From Eubacterium sp. (lineage in GTDB: Bacteria > Bacillota > Clostridia > Lachnospirales > Lachnospiraceae): a stretch of DNA of 64,000 nucleotides. The position numbers and the translations under genes are program-made. Every line of letters starts with the position of its first letter. The stretch's first letter is position 1. The notes beneath the pieces are model-generated. The model had not been told where the DNA came from. It saw only the letters and a list, made by a program, of their open reading frames with translations, and made no database searches. The stretch is from positions 1-64,000 of the forward strand of contig JAFVAQ010000029.1 of NCBI GenBank assembly GCA_017480495.1. The letters run 5' to 3'. Shown piece by piece: positions 15,954 to 25,997 of this stretch.

Positions 15954-18251
15954 CTAGTTCTCCTTGTAATAATTGATAAGGCATCCGCTTGTTATAATAG
16001 TACGTTCATCATCTGTAAGCTCTCCCAGCTTCAGGGATATTTCCTTCATACCCTTATTAACGATATAAGCTTTGATAACTTCTGCCTTCTCTTCAACTGC
16101 CTTACGAATATCAGGAACAAATACATAGTCTCCATTCTCGAATCCGTATGGATTATCTATACTTACATCAACTGCTGTGTCATCCATAATAAATGGAAGC
16201 ATTCCCCAGTTGATAAGGTTTGATCTATATCTCTTAGTTGCATATTCACGAGCTATATTAGCCCAACCACCAAGAACCTTCTGGCAGGAAGCAGCCTGCT
16301 CACGAGCAGAACCATCACCTGGCTTAACTGCATAGATTGTACTACCAAATCCAGTATTCTTATGATTAACTGAATTGAACTTCTCTTTGATAACTGGCAT
16401 AACCTGTTTGATATCAGGATATACCTCACAAGGATGTCCACCCTCTTCGCGAACTATCTCTAACTGGTGGAATTCCTTAGCACGTCCTACATACTCAGGA
16501 TCCTTACGAGACAGTGTAAACTCAGCAAGTCCGATAGGATTTGATCTAAAGCTTGATGTCTCACCTGAAGGAATCAGCTCATCTGTTGTAGTAACTGGAT
16601 CAGTAATTACAGAGCAAACCTTGAGCAGAAGATTCTCTGTAAGTGCTGGCATAGCTGGCCATGGCTTAATGTTTGGTCCCTGCTTCAGCTCCTCTTCTGG
16701 TCTGGCTTTCTTCCATCCGTCGTAAACTCTATTTTCATAGATTGACTTATCAAAGAAATATTTAGGTCCTGTATATTCTACATCTATATCTGTTGCTGGT
16801 GTAAGGAAGCCCTTATTAACAGCAGTAGCTGCAATTGAACGAGCATCCATAAGTGCAACGGAACTAATCTGTCCATTCTGTATCTTAGATCCTTCACGGT
16901 TAGGGAAGTTACGGGTTGAATGTCTGATAGAAAGTGCATTATTAGCTGGTGTATCTCCTGCACCGAAGCAAGGTCCACAGAAGGCTGTCTTGATAATAGC
17001 ACCTGTCTTCATAATATCAGCAGCACGTCCATTATTAACAAGCTCCATCATAACCGGCATACTTGCAGGATAAACATCAAGTGTAAATTCATCATTACCG
17101 ATATATGAACCCTTAAGTATATCCGCTGCATCGCAAATATTCTCGAAGCCACCACCGGCACATCCAGCAATGATACCCTGCTCTACATAGAGCTTACCAT
17201 CACGAATCTTATCTGTAAGCTTAAATTCAACATTTCCTGTCAGCTGCTTCTTACCATTCTCCTCGCACTCATGAAGAATATCTTTAAGATTTGCATTTAA
17301 CTCTTCAATAGTAAATGTATTTGATGGGTGGAATGGAAGCGCAATCATAGGACGAACCTTTGAAAGATCTACATATACAACACCATCATAGTAAGCAACG
17401 TCTGCTGGCTTCATTTCTTTATAAGCTTCTGGTCTGTAATGAGTCTCGAACCAATCCTTAGTCTTCTCATCTGTCTTCCAAATGGAGCTAAGGCAGGTAG
17501 TCTCTGTTGTCATTACATCAACGCCGATACGGAAGTCTGTACTGAGCTTATCAACTCCAGGTCCTACAAACTCCATAACGCTGTTCTTAACATATCCATT
17601 CTTAAATGTGGCTCCGATAAGAGCAAGGGCCACGTCCTGAGGACCAACACCCTTTACAGGCTCACCATCAAGATAAATAGCGATTACCTTTGGAGCCTTA
17701 ACATCATAAGTTCTTCCAAGGAGCTGCTTAGCAAGCTCTCCACCACCTTCACCGATAGCCATTGTACCAAGAGCACCGTAACGTGTATGACTGTCTGAAC
17801 CAAGTATCATAGCACCACATTCAGCAAGCTCTTCACGTGCATACTGATGGATAACAGCCTGATGAGGAGGAACATAGATTCCACCATACTTCTTTGCAGC
17901 AGATAGACCAAACATATGGTCATCTTCATTTATAGTACCACCTACTGCACAAAGTGAGTTGTGGCAGTTAGTCAGAACATAAGGTATAGGGAACTCCTTA
18001 AGTCCTGATGCTCTAGCAGTCTGAATAATACCTACAAATGTAATATCATGAGAAGTCATCTTATCAAACTTAATCTTGAGATTCTCCTCATCTCCTGATG
18101 TATTATGGCTTGTCAGAATACCATGTGCTATAGTACCCTTTCTAGCCTCTTCCTTGCTAGTGTTCACACCCTTAGCGGCAAGCTCAGCTTCATCTGTAAC
18201 GAGCTCAGTACCCTTAACAAGGTATGCACCTGTTTCATACAACTTAACCAT
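15954..18251 (-). CDS. Aconitase-family hydratase, probable aconitate hydratase
   Basis: Probably isomerises citrate to isocitrate. The 765-aa protein has aconitase-family features: [21 protein letters not shown], an Fe-S cluster set made up of the Cys in IIAGCAGGG and the pair in FCGPC, the substrate-loop RNFPNREGS, and the C-terminal swivel domain with [27 protein letters not shown] lies 6 bases before the ATG. Citrate synthase and pyruvate:ferredoxin oxidoreductase are encoded a few kilobases upstream on the same strand, supporting a TCA role. It is a less common subfamily, often called just 'hydratase' in Clostridia, so another hydroxyacid substrate cannot be excluded. Confidence 0.82.
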   Translation of the reverse strand: MVKLYETGAYLVKGTELVTDEAELAAKGVNTSKEEARKGTIAHGILTSHNTSGDEENLKIKFDKMTSHDITFVGIIQTARASGLKEFPIPYVLTNCHNSLCAVGGTINEDDHMFGLSAAKKYGGIYVPPHQAVIHQYAREELAECGAMILGSDSHTRYGALGTMAIGEGGGELAKQLLGRTYDVKAPKVIAIYLDGEPVKGVGPQDVALALIGATFKNGYVKNSVMEFVGPGVDKLSTDFRIGVDVMTTETTCLSSIWKTDEKTKDWFETHYRPEAYKEMKPADVAYYDGVVYVDLSKVRPMIALPFHPSNTFTIEELNANLKDILHECEENGKKQLTGNVEFKLTDKIRDGKLYVEQGIIAGCAGGGFENICDAADILKGSYIGNDEFTLDVYPASMPVMMELVNNGRAADIMKTGAIIKTAFCGPCFGAGDTPANNALSIRHSTRNFPNREGSKIQNGQISSVALMDARSIAATAVNKGFLTPATDIDVEYTGPKYFFDKSIYENRVYDGWKKARPEEELKQGPNIKPWPAMPALTENLLLKVCSVITDPVTTTDELIPSGETSSFRSNPIGLAEFTLSRKDPEYVGRAKEFHQLEIVREEGGHPCEVYPDIKQVMPVIKEKFNSVNHKNTGFGSTIYAVKPGDGSAREQAASCQKVLGGWANIAREYATKRYRSNLINWGMLPFIMDDTAVDVSIDNPYGFENGDYVFVPDIRKAVEEKAEVIKAYIVNKGMKEISLKLGELTDDERTIITSGCLINYYKEN

Positions 18252-18303
18252 CTTTTTCCTCCTAGAATTTTATGTAAACCTTAATGGTCTTTAGCTTTAG
18301 TTT

Positions 18304-19545
18304 TTAGCTGTTCTCTTTTTTCTTATTTGTAAAGAAGCTAAATACAAATGCAATCGCATAAAGAATTATAGTTGCAAATAGAAGAAGATCATAGCATCTA
18401 GTCGCAACACTTGGACTTGTAGCTTTCAGTATCACTTCAGACATATTGTTACCTGTAAGTCCAGCAACTGCCCAAGCAGAAAGTGTTATACCATGTATCT
18501 TAGATATATTATTCATTCCAAAGCGAGAGGAAAGAAGTGCTGGAAGGGTTGAGAAACCGCCTCCATATCCAAGATTGATAACCATTAGTAATGCTATAAT
18601 ACTTACCTTATATAATCCACTTCCCTCTGACAGAAGCCACATAAGTAAAGTAAAGCCTGTAAACAGAACAGAGCTTGCAAATATGATTTTATATACAAGA
18701 ACTCTATCCTTCATTTTATCCGAAATAGTCGAATAACCTATGCGACCAAGCGCATTACAAGCCGCAGTAATTGATGGGACTACCGCCACTATAGTAATTA
18801 CAAAATCTGTCGCATTAAATGTAGACTGAAGTATCTGCTTTTCATAAGTGATAAGCATAAGTCCACAATGTATATTGATGTAGAACATAAGCCAGATGAA
18901 GATAAATATAGGATTCTTCAAAAGCTCTAATAACTTGAAATCGCTATGTTTATCATCACTTTCAACCCAGCCCTCAGGTTTTCTGAGAAGTATATGTCCC
19001 GCAAACATCATAATGAAATATATAGTTCCCAGTATATAGAACATAGCCGATATTCCATATGCCGTTTGAAGTCTCTCCATAATTGGAGTTGCAATAGCTT
19101 TGGCAAGTCCAAAGCCCATGATAGAAATTCCTGTAGCAAGTCCCTTCTGATCAGAGAACCATAGCATAAGTGTTTTTACCGGAGTAAGGTATCCCACTCC
19201 AAGTCCTATTCCCATTATGCATCCATAAAAAATATATATACCAATTAGAGCAGGAACGCCCTTCATAAACTGAATTACCAGTCCAGTACCAATCATACCG
19301 ACAGTAAAACATATACATGAAATAAGAGAAGACTTATGAATATCCTTCTCCACTATCTTTCCTGCAAAGGCAGCTGACATTCCTAAGAAAAATATAGCCA
19401 GTGAAAATGCCCAGCCGGTCCCAAATGTGCTGACCCCTATTTGGTTTGCAATCGCTTCCTTAAATGTACTCCAGCAATAAACTGTTCCTATGGAACAATG
19501 AATAAGCAACGCTGGAATTGCCGCTCTGACCCATCTGTTATTCAT
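18304..19545 (-). CDS. MFS transporter, OFA (oxalate/formate antiporter) type
   Basis: 413 aa with about 12 membrane segments and the OFA-family N-terminus WVRAAIPALLIHCSIGTVYCWSTFKEAI. Other family hallmarks are the GIGLGVGYLTPVKTLMLWF loop and the conserved second-half motif GRIGYSTISDKMKDR. OFA carriers exchange small carboxylates. It lies 52 bases upstream of the aconitase-family gene, so transport of a di- or tricarboxylate or another monocarboxylate is plausible, but the substrate cannot be read from the sequence. AGGAG lies 5 bases before the ATG. Confidence 0.85.
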   Translation of the reverse strand: MNNRWVRAAIPALLIHCSIGTVYCWSTFKEAIANQIGVSTFGTGWAFSLAIFFLGMSAAFAGKIVEKDIHKSSLISCICFTVGMIGTGLVIQFMKGVPALIGIYIFYGCIMGIGLGVGYLTPVKTLMLWFSDQKGLATGISIMGFGLAKAIATPIMERLQTAYGISAMFYILGTIYFIMMFAGHILLRKPEGWVESDDKHSDFKLLELLKNPIFIFIWLMFYINIHCGLMLITYEKQILQSTFNATDFVITIVAVVPSITAACNALGRIGYSTISDKMKDRVLVYKIIFASSVLFTGFTLLMWLLSEGSGLYKVSIIALLMVINLGYGGGFSTLPALLSSRFGMNNISKIHGITLSAWAVAGLTGNNMSEVILKATSPSVATRCYDLLLFATIILYAIAFVFSFFTNKKKENS

Positions 19546-19575
19546 ACCAACTCCTATTTATACCCCAATAACTAT

Positions 19576-21192
19576 CTACTGTTCCTGTTTGTTATGAGTT
19601 TTCTTAAACTCATCCATTTCCCTATACAGCAAATATGAACTCTTCTCGCTAGTATGCTTGACTGTGTAGAGCGCATCATCCGCCTTCTTATAAAGATCTT
19701 CTATATCATTTGTATCTGATGGTATATCTGCGATACCTATACTTGCAGATATATTAAAAGTATGACTCATCGTTTTGCCATCTTCAGTATTAAGGGTTGC
19801 ATCGATTGGTTCATCCATAGCTTTACATATCAGGTCAGCTATTCCACGAACAGCAACCTCATTAGTAGCATTCTTGAAGATAACGAGGAACTCATCCCCA
19901 CCCATACGAACAGATATACATCTATCCTGCTTTAGATTTCCAAGTCTTCTACCAACCTCACGAAGTACCACGTCCCCCATATCGTGACCATAATTATCAT
20001 TAATCGGTTTAAAATAGTTAAGATCCAAAGAATATAGCGCTATAGGATAGGTACTTCCATCCTTTACAAGTTTTTCCAGATGCTCCATACCATATCTACG
20101 GTTGTAGAGCTTTGTCAGCGCATCTGTATTGGATACATATTCCAGGTGGTCATTAGCCGCCTGAAGCTCCTTGACCTTCTCTTCTACCATCTTCTCAAGT
20201 CTGGCCGTTTCATCCTTCTGTCTGGCCAGAAGTTCTTCAGCAAGGGCATTTGCCTGAACTGTCTTACACATAATGAGATATGCAAGAGCAACTATTATCA
20301 TCAGAAGCAGCATATTACTTCCAAAAAAATGAACCGAATATAGAATAACTGATAAAACAAGAATAAAAATAACGTTGAACCATGGAACATATTTTTCTTT
20401 CTTAGAAACTCTATCCTTAGGTGTAATAACCTTTTCTCCTATATCAGGTATCATCCAGGCGAAGCTATATACAAGAATACACAGATAATAAATTATATCT
20501 ATATAATCGTTTTCAGGATCTTTGTTGATGATCATCATGTAGGTAAAGCGTATCTCAATCAAGCTGAATACAAGCATGGAGACAAGTATCATATAGAACG
20601 CTTTATGATGTCCCTTTGTACCAGTTCTACCAAGAACGATCACTGCAATCATTATAGAGAATACTGAAACAAAGAAATATAAGAGTAAGTCGACAAGTTC
20701 AACCGAAATACCATGATTATAATTATGATAGTTAATAGCAAATCTATAACCAATAACAGAGGTTACAATTGCGACCGCAAAGGCATTTACAGCTATTCTC
20801 TGATAGTCACTTTTCTTAAATACGTCTCTACAATAAACTATTGCTCCAAGCAGAAATACATAATCCGAAACTAGATACATATTATCTGATATATGTTCAA
20901 CAATAGGCATACTTCCACCACGCATGGAGTTATACGCCCAGAATATATCTCCCAGTAGCCATACTAAAATGCCTAGGAAAAAACATATTCCTGTCCGATT
21001 ATATTTTCCTGTCGTTCCCAGTGAAATGTAGATAAGTGCGGCCATACTAGCTGATAAAAAAACAGTCTCAATATCAGTAAATAGTACCCATCCAAGTAGT
21101 GTTGCCACAACAAAAATAACAAATAATGCTGCCGCTACTATTTGCAATACTCTTCTGTTTTTATAATAGCTATAGTCGTTGAATCTACTCAT
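19576..21192 (-). CDS. Membrane diguanylate cyclase (GGDEF)
   Basis: Predicted to make cyclic di-GMP from two GTP. The first ~310 residues are hydrophobic with about nine or ten membrane segments and no recognised sensor name. A short coiled coil (about 315-350, LARQKDETARLEKMVEEKVKELQ) leads to a GGDEF domain at about 355-520 with the intact motif RMGGDEFLVIF. No RxxD inhibitory site precedes the motif (the residues are QDRCISV), so product inhibition is likely absent. It sits between the MFS carrier and the AAA gene, with gaps of 30 and 23 bases, in the same transcription direction. Confidence 0.9.
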   Translation of the reverse strand: MSRFNDYSYYKNRRVLQIVAAALFVIFVVATLLGWVLFTDIETVFLSASMAALIYISLGTTGKYNRTGICFFLGILVWLLGDIFWAYNSMRGGSMPIVEHISDNMYLVSDYVFLLGAIVYCRDVFKKSDYQRIAVNAFAVAIVTSVIGYRFAINYHNYNHGISVELVDLLLYFFVSVFSIMIAVIVLGRTGTKGHHKAFYMILVSMLVFSLIEIRFTYMMIINKDPENDYIDIIYYLCILVYSFAWMIPDIGEKVITPKDRVSKKEKYVPWFNVIFILVLSVILYSVHFFGSNMLLLMIIVALAYLIMCKTVQANALAEELLARQKDETARLEKMVEEKVKELQAANDHLEYVSNTDALTKLYNRRYGMEHLEKLVKDGSTYPIALYSLDLNYFKPINDNYGHDMGDVVLREVGRRLGNLKQDRCISVRMGGDEFLVIFKNATNEVAVRGIADLICKAMDEPIDATLNTEDGKTMSHTFNISASIGIADIPSDTNDIEDLYKKADDALYTVKHTSEKSSYLLYREMDEFKKTHNKQEQ

Positions 21193-21215
21193 TAAATATC
21201 CTCTTCTAAAACCTA

Positions 21216-22661
21216 TCAGATATCCTCTTCTACATCTGGAAGCTTGAGAGTTGTAAGGCTGTTAGCATCTATATTCGGCTCACTCACCACTCTAGTTGCC
21301 TGTCTCTCCACGCAACGTTCGAAGTAGTTACGAACCTCTCTGGCATTTGCAAAATGCTTCTCGTGCTTTTCTGCTATATGCCTCAGATACTGGTCGATGT
21401 ACTCTCTAGCCTCTTTATTCATTACATAATCCTGACTATCACACATCAGATTAAATATCTTGATCAGCTCATCTCCTGCGTAGTCAGGGAATTCTATAAA
21501 CTTGTTAAATCTGGACTTAAGTCCAGGGTTGGATTCAATGAATTTCTTCATTTCCTCCGTATATCCAGCAACAATAACTATGAGGTCCTTACGATTATCC
21601 TCCATACGTTTGAGAATAGTATCTACTGCCTCCTGTCCGAAGTCTTCGCCTTCTGCATTTGTCAGTGTATAAGCCTCATCTATGAATAGCACTCCGCCCA
21701 TCGCTTCGTCACAGACCTTCGCAGTTTTCTGAGCAGTCTGACCTACATATCCTTCCACAAGTCCGGCTCTATCCACTTCGACCATCTGGCCCTTACTAAC
21801 TACGCCCAGCTGATGATATATCTTCGCGAGGAGTCTGGCCACTGTTGTCTTACCAGTTCCTGGATTTCCAGAGAAAACCAAATGAAGAGACATACTAGGT
21901 GTTTTAAGTCCCAGCTTCTCTCTCATCCCTCTTATCTTCACAAGGTTTATCAGATTAGTCAGATTCTTCTTAACAGATTCAAGACCAATCAAAGAATCGA
22001 GTTCATTCAGAAGCTCTTCCAGACTCTCCTCATTAGAAGCCTTTGATACCTTGACATTTGCTGGTGGAGCTTCCTTTTCCTCTACACTAACAGTTGTTGG
22101 TGTAGCACTTTCATCTCTCAGACTGATTCTTCCAGACCTACTACCGGATGGTGCATAATTATATATATCAAAACCATTAGCATAATTATTCATCATGTTG
22201 ATGTAGTCCGACAGACGGTCTGCCTCTTTATCGCTTATACCACCATAAGCAATAAAGTTACAGCCTACATCATTAAAGGTTCCAATGAGGTATTTTGATA
22301 TAGACATTCCGTAGCCCGTTCTCTGTTCTGAGGGAGCTGTATCATCATTTACAAAATACTGAAGACTTCTTGGAACATACGTAGCAAGATCTAGATTTCT
22401 ACATCTATCATTTATAAATCTTTTGAAATTATATTCAGTTATAACTATTTCCAGATTCTCGTTAAGGAACTTGATCTGATTTGCTATATCTGAGCTGGCT
22501 TCATCGAACACATATCCCAGATAAACAAGCATATCGTCCTTTAATTGATTCTTCAATGTGATACGTGCATCACGAGGGTATGGACTACCCTCTTTATACT
22601 GCACGTTATCAGCATATGAGAAACAATAATCGATCATCCTTTTGATATTCTTAGTTATCAC
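21216..22661 (-). CDS. CbxX/CfqX-type AAA+ ATPase (SpoVK-like)
   Basis: 481 aa. Residues 1-175 are an unrecognised helical N-terminal domain. After a linker comes an AAA+ module with Walker A GNPGTGKT (265-272), Walker B VLFIDEAYT (about 325), the pore-like segment near VEGYVGQTAQK, sensor 1 IVIVAGYTEEM and an arginine-finger region GLKSRFNKF. This clade includes Rubisco-activase CbxX and Bacillus SpoVK; no Rubisco is implied here. The start is GTG (22659-22661), 7 bases after GAGGG. Its place between por genes and a diguanylate cyclase is unexplained; the client protein is unknown. Confidence 0.88.
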   Translation of the reverse strand: MITKNIKRMIDYCFSYADNVQYKEGSPYPRDARITLKNQLKDDMLVYLGYVFDEASSDIANQIKFLNENLEIVITEYNFKRFINDRCRNLDLATYVPRSLQYFVNDDTAPSEQRTGYGMSISKYLIGTFNDVGCNFIAYGGISDKEADRLSDYINMMNNYANGFDIYNYAPSGSRSGRISLRDESATPTTVSVEEKEAPPANVKVSKASNEESLEELLNELDSLIGLESVKKNLTNLINLVKIRGMREKLGLKTPSMSLHLVFSGNPGTGKTTVARLLAKIYHQLGVVSKGQMVEVDRAGLVEGYVGQTAQKTAKVCDEAMGGVLFIDEAYTLTNAEGEDFGQEAVDTILKRMEDNRKDLIVIVAGYTEEMKKFIESNPGLKSRFNKFIEFPDYAGDELIKIFNLMCDSQDYVMNKEAREYIDQYLRHIAEKHEKHFANAREVRNYFERCVERQATRVVSEPNIDANSLTTLKLPDVEEDI

Positions 22662-22674
22662 CTATTATCCCTCA

Positions 22675-23610
22675 CTAGTTGCATCTATTTTTAAGTTCTT
22701 CCCATCTCTTATCAACTTCGGCCTGGAACTCAGCAAGTAAATGCTCATTTTCCGGCTTGAAGAGATGCTTGAATCTTCCCTGAGGCTTCAGGAAATCTTC
22801 AATAGGCAGCTTTGTCTTAGGCTCGTAGCTCAGTATCCACTTTCCATCTACTACCTCGAATAGAGGCCAGTAGCAAGTATCAACAGCAAGCTTACAAATC
22901 TTTGCCATATCTGCTGCATCAAATCTCCATCCTCTTGGACATGGTGACATTACATTTAAGAATGCTGGGCCTTCTGTATAGATAGCCTTCTCAGCCTTCT
23001 CATAGAGATCCTTCATTCCAGATGTAAAGGTTGACTGTCCTACGTATGGGATATTATGAGCTGCCATGATTGCCGCCAGATCCTTACGGGACTGAACCTT
23101 ACCTGTACTAACCTTTCCAACAGGAGTTGTTGTTGTATCTGCAAATCTTGGAGTTGCAGAGGATCTCTGGATACCAGTATTCATATAAGCGCCATTATCA
23201 TAGCAAACATAAACCATGTCATGTCCACGTTCCATAGCACCTGAGAGGGACTGGAATCCGATATCATATGTACCACCATCACCACCAAAGGTAATGAATT
23301 TATAAGTTACATCTTCGTCGATACGTCCACGCTTCTTCAGCGCATTGTATGCTGTTTCTACACCTGACAGAGTTGCTCCTGCGCAGGCAAATGCATTATG
23401 GATATAGCTATCTTCATAAGCTGTATATGGATAGAGATATGTAGATACCTCTAAGCATCCAGTTGCATTTCCGATAACTGCCTTATCCTCTTCCTTAAGT
23501 GCTCTAAGCACTGTTCTTACTGTTATAGCCGCACCACATCCGGCACAGAGTCTATGACCTGGGGTCAGACGATCCGGCTTGCTCATTACTTCTTTTAAAT
23601 TATATGCCAT
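22675..23610 (-). CDS. porB: Pyruvate:ferredoxin oxidoreductase, beta subunit
   Basis: Thiamine-diphosphate subunit of the heterotetrameric enzyme, which decarboxylates pyruvate to acetyl-CoA and reduces ferredoxin (reversible). The N-terminal CAGCG motif plus two later cysteines (ATGCLE and CPRGW) supply a [4Fe-4S] cluster. The ThDP motif is GGDGGTYDIG...CYDNGAYMNTG, and TTTTPVGKV is typical of PorB. 311 aa is normal for the four-subunit type. AGGAGG lies 9 bases before the ATG, 14 bases after porA. Last gene of the porC-porD-porA-porB unit. Confidence 0.88.
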   Translation of the reverse strand: MAYNLKEVMSKPDRLTPGHRLCAGCGAAITVRTVLRALKEEDKAVIGNATGCLEVSTYLYPYTAYEDSYIHNAFACAGATLSGVETAYNALKKRGRIDEDVTYKFITFGGDGGTYDIGFQSLSGAMERGHDMVYVCYDNGAYMNTGIQRSSATPRFADTTTTPVGKVSTGKVQSRKDLAAIMAAHNIPYVGQSTFTSGMKDLYEKAEKAIYTEGPAFLNVMSPCPRGWRFDAADMAKICKLAVDTCYWPLFEVVDGKWILSYEPKTKLPIEDFLKPQGRFKHLFKPENEHLLAEFQAEVDKRWEELKNRCN

Positions 23611-23623
23611 TTCCGTCTACCTC

Positions 23624-25045
23624 CTACTCACTAACCTTGATTCCGTCACCGGATATTCTGATATCCATCTTGTCAGGACCCTTGAAGTCAAATACTTGAT
23701 CCTTCTTCGCATCCTTATCACGCAGTCCAACGTACTTGAACTGAACTGGTGTCTCATCACGTCTAACGATCTCACGGATATCCTTGAATACATCTCTGGC
23801 CTCTTCAACTGTGTAATCACGTCCACCAAGACCATAGAAATAGTTAACGGTAGGTATCTTTAGACCGGCATCATACATTGCAGCCTTAAGCTCTGAACCA
23901 AGAGGTCCACCATTTCCTGAGAAGCTTTCTGCTCTATCAAGAATAGCAACTGACTGACATTTCTTCAGTGCTTCTGCAAGCTCAGCTCCAGGGAAAGGTC
24001 TAAATACTCGAACCTTTATCATTCCGACATGGATTCCATATTCACGAAGCTTATCTACTGCATCCTTTGTCTGACCTGCAGCGGATCCCATGATTACTAT
24101 GGCATACTTTGCATCTTCCATTCTATATTCTTCAAACAGTCCATACTTACGACCTGTCAGCTGCTCATATTCAGCACATACATCCAGGATGACCTTCTTG
24201 GCATTTATCATACCCTGTCTCTGGCTGTACTTAGTCTCCATATAGTATGGGGAGTTTGCATAAGGGCCAGCAGCCATTGGCATATCCTTATTAAGAAGGA
24301 AATTCTCAGGCTCATACTGTCCTACGAAGTTTCTTACTGAATCTGTATCTATTGTTTCTATATTCATTACAGCGTGGCTGGTAATAAATCCATCATAGCA
24401 AACCATCATTGGAAGCATTACGTCTGGATGCTCTGTTACTCTGTAAGCCATAATGAAGTTATCGTACGCTTCTTCATTTGTCTCAGCAAATACCTGAAGC
24501 CATCCACTATCTCTTGCTCCCATTGCATCTGAATGGTCACAGTTGATATTAAGAGGTCCTGTCAGTGTTCTATTAACAAGGCATAGAACTAGAGGAAGTC
24601 TATCAGAAGCAGCTATATATAGCTCCTCCCACATGAAAGCAAGTCCTGCTGAAGATGTAGCTGTAAGAGCTCTTGCTCCAGCCGCTGAGGCACCAATTGC
24701 AGCACTCATTGAACTATGCTCTGACTCAACCGGAATAAACTCTGTATCTATCTCACCATTTGAGATATATGTTGATACCATCTGAGGAAGCTCCGTGGAA
24801 GGTGTGATAGGGAAGGCTGGCATAACATCAGGATTAACCTGCTTAATAGCAAGTGCAACTGCTTCATTACCAGACATTCTATCTCTCTTAAGAACTGCTG
24901 TCCCTGTTACTCGCTCAGCGTTCTTCTGATTTTCTCTATACTCAGTATCATATGGACTCTCTACACTTGGAGTCTGATTTGCATTTACAGCATCGATAGC
25001 GGACATTGCCATCTCTTCTGCTGTTAACTTCTTATCCTTTGACAT
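23624..25045 (-). CDS. porA: Pyruvate:ferredoxin oxidoreductase, alpha subunit
   Basis: Carries the pyrimidine-binding half of the ThDP site and the CoA-interacting region. From about residue 55 it follows PorA: RMSGNEAVALAIKQVNPDVMPAFPITPST, VESEHSSMSAAIGASAAGAR, TATSSAGLAFMWEELYIAA and ALDRAES-type VAILDRAES. The first ~55 residues (DKKLTAEEMAMSAIDAVNANQ onward) are a polar extension not usual for this ~390-aa family; total length is 473 aa. The AGGAGGG site overlaps the porD end. Confidence 0.88.
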   Translation of the reverse strand: MSKDKKLTAEEMAMSAIDAVNANQTPSVESPYDTEYRENQKNAERVTGTAVLKRDRMSGNEAVALAIKQVNPDVMPAFPITPSTELPQMVSTYISNGEIDTEFIPVESEHSSMSAAIGASAAGARALTATSSAGLAFMWEELYIAASDRLPLVLCLVNRTLTGPLNINCDHSDAMGARDSGWLQVFAETNEEAYDNFIMAYRVTEHPDVMLPMMVCYDGFITSHAVMNIETIDTDSVRNFVGQYEPENFLLNKDMPMAAGPYANSPYYMETKYSQRQGMINAKKVILDVCAEYEQLTGRKYGLFEEYRMEDAKYAIVIMGSAAGQTKDAVDKLREYGIHVGMIKVRVFRPFPGAELAEALKKCQSVAILDRAESFSGNGGPLGSELKAAMYDAGLKIPTVNYFYGLGGRDYTVEEARDVFKDIREIVRRDETPVQFKYVGLRDKDAKKDQVFDFKGPDKMDIRISGDGIKVSE

Positions 25046-25046
25046 C

Positions 25047-25361
25047 TTACAGGCCCTCCTTCATAGTTATAGCCCCGAAGGAGCAGCAGCCTACACATAT
25101 ACCGCAGCCCTTACAATGATCCAGATCAAAGTCCAGTCTCTTTCCATCCTCTACAGGAATAGATGAATCTGGACACATAGGAGCGCACAGTAGACACTGT
25201 ACACACTTATCCCAGTCAACAACTGGTGTCTGTGTTCTCCACTCACCAGTATTAAACTCTCTGGCGCCACCGCCGCCATAGACAACATTTCCAAATGTTA
25301 TATCCTGATATGGTGCAGTCTCCATTAATGTATGAATATCTGTTCTTGTCTTGTTAGCCAT
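25047..25361 (-). CDS. porD: Pyruvate:ferredoxin oxidoreductase, delta (ferredoxin-like) subunit
   Basis: Electron-transfer subunit with two [4Fe-4S] clusters: CVQCLLCAPMC and CKGCGICVGCC, each C-x2-C-x2-C-x3-C followed by a further Pro or Ser. The N-terminal 45 residues are family-typical (a Gly-rich VVYGGGGAREFNTGEWRTQTPVVDWDKC region). 104 aa. Its ATG overlaps the porC stop (TAATG), so it is translationally coupled. Confidence 0.9.
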   Translation of the reverse strand: MANKTRTDIHTLMETAPYQDITFGNVVYGGGGAREFNTGEWRTQTPVVDWDKCVQCLLCAPMCPDSSIPVEDGKRLDFDLDHCKGCGICVGCCSFGAITMKEGL

Positions 25362-25933
25362 TACTGCACCTCCTCAAATGCACGCTCAAGAGCACGCATG
25401 TTTCCATCTATTACTTCTGGCTTTTTAGCGAACTTGTGTTCGTAGGAGCCTCTCATCTGCTCCAGGAAGTCCTGCTTGGACATGATTCCTGAAACCTTAA
25501 CTATTGCTGCAAGCATTGGGGAATTAGGGAAATACTTTCCTAGAGTTTCCATCGAAATAGTACGAGCATCAATTGTATATACCGCACCTTCATATCCCTT
25601 GAGAAGCGGAACAATCTCTTCCTTAGACTTTGGAGTATTTACAACTATGCCTCCGTCCTTATTAAGTCCTGCTGTTACATCTACACTATGAAGCAGAGTT
25701 TCATCAACTACTACTACATAATCAGGGTTGTAGATATTTGAATGGTTTCTAATCTCCTTCTCGCTTATTCTGTTATAAGCTGTAATAGGAGCTCCCATTC
25801 TCTCTGGACCATACTCAGGGAATCCCTGAACGTACATTCCAGTGTTGAATGCCACGTCTGCTAGCAGAAGCGCTGCAGTCTTGGCACCTTGTCCGCCTCG
25901 ACCATGCCATCTGATTTCAATTGCTTTACTCAT
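25361..25933 (-). CDS. porC: Pyruvate:ferredoxin oxidoreductase, gamma subunit
   Basis: First gene of the por unit. The start of the protein is the gamma hallmark IRWHGRGGQGAKTAALLLADVAF, followed by GFPEYGPERMGAPITAYNRIS. It binds CoA and organises the complex. 190 aa. GGGAGG lies before the ATG, and a promoter lies 40 bases upstream, overlapping the end of the citrate synthase gene. Whether the enzyme prefers pyruvate or 2-ketoisovalerate is set mostly by other subunits; the beta subunit looks pyruvate-type. Confidence 0.87.
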   Translation of the reverse strand: MSKAIEIRWHGRGGQGAKTAALLLADVAFNTGMYVQGFPEYGPERMGAPITAYNRISEKEIRNHSNIYNPDYVVVVDETLLHSVDVTAGLNKDGGIVVNTPKSKEEIVPLLKGYEGAVYTIDARTISMETLGKYFPNSPMLAAIVKVSGIMSKQDFLEQMRGSYEHKFAKKPEVIDGNMRALERAFEEVQ

Positions 25934-25968
25934 TATTTTTCCTCCCAGAAAAAACTAAACCACCCTAC

Positions 25969-25996
25969 ATTGTATCATAAGTTATCCATTTGTAAA
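25969..25996 (-). promoter_or_regulatory. Promoter of the por operon
   Basis: Minus-strand TTTACA (25991-25996), a 16-base spacer and TACAAT (25969-25974), immediately after the citrate synthase stop at 25998. Confidence 0.55.
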
Positions 25997-25997
25997 A

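Noticed and set aside
15664-16223. Frames opposite or shifted within the TTEAT stalk (Leu/Gln-rich and Val/Ala-rich)
   Set aside because: They are frame-shifted or antisense readings of the same trinucleotide-rich repeat in the lipoprotein gene.
21216-22661. Rubisco activation by the CbxX-like protein
   Set aside because: No Rubisco or Calvin-cycle gene is present. The AAA clade is broad and common in non-autotrophic Firmicutes.
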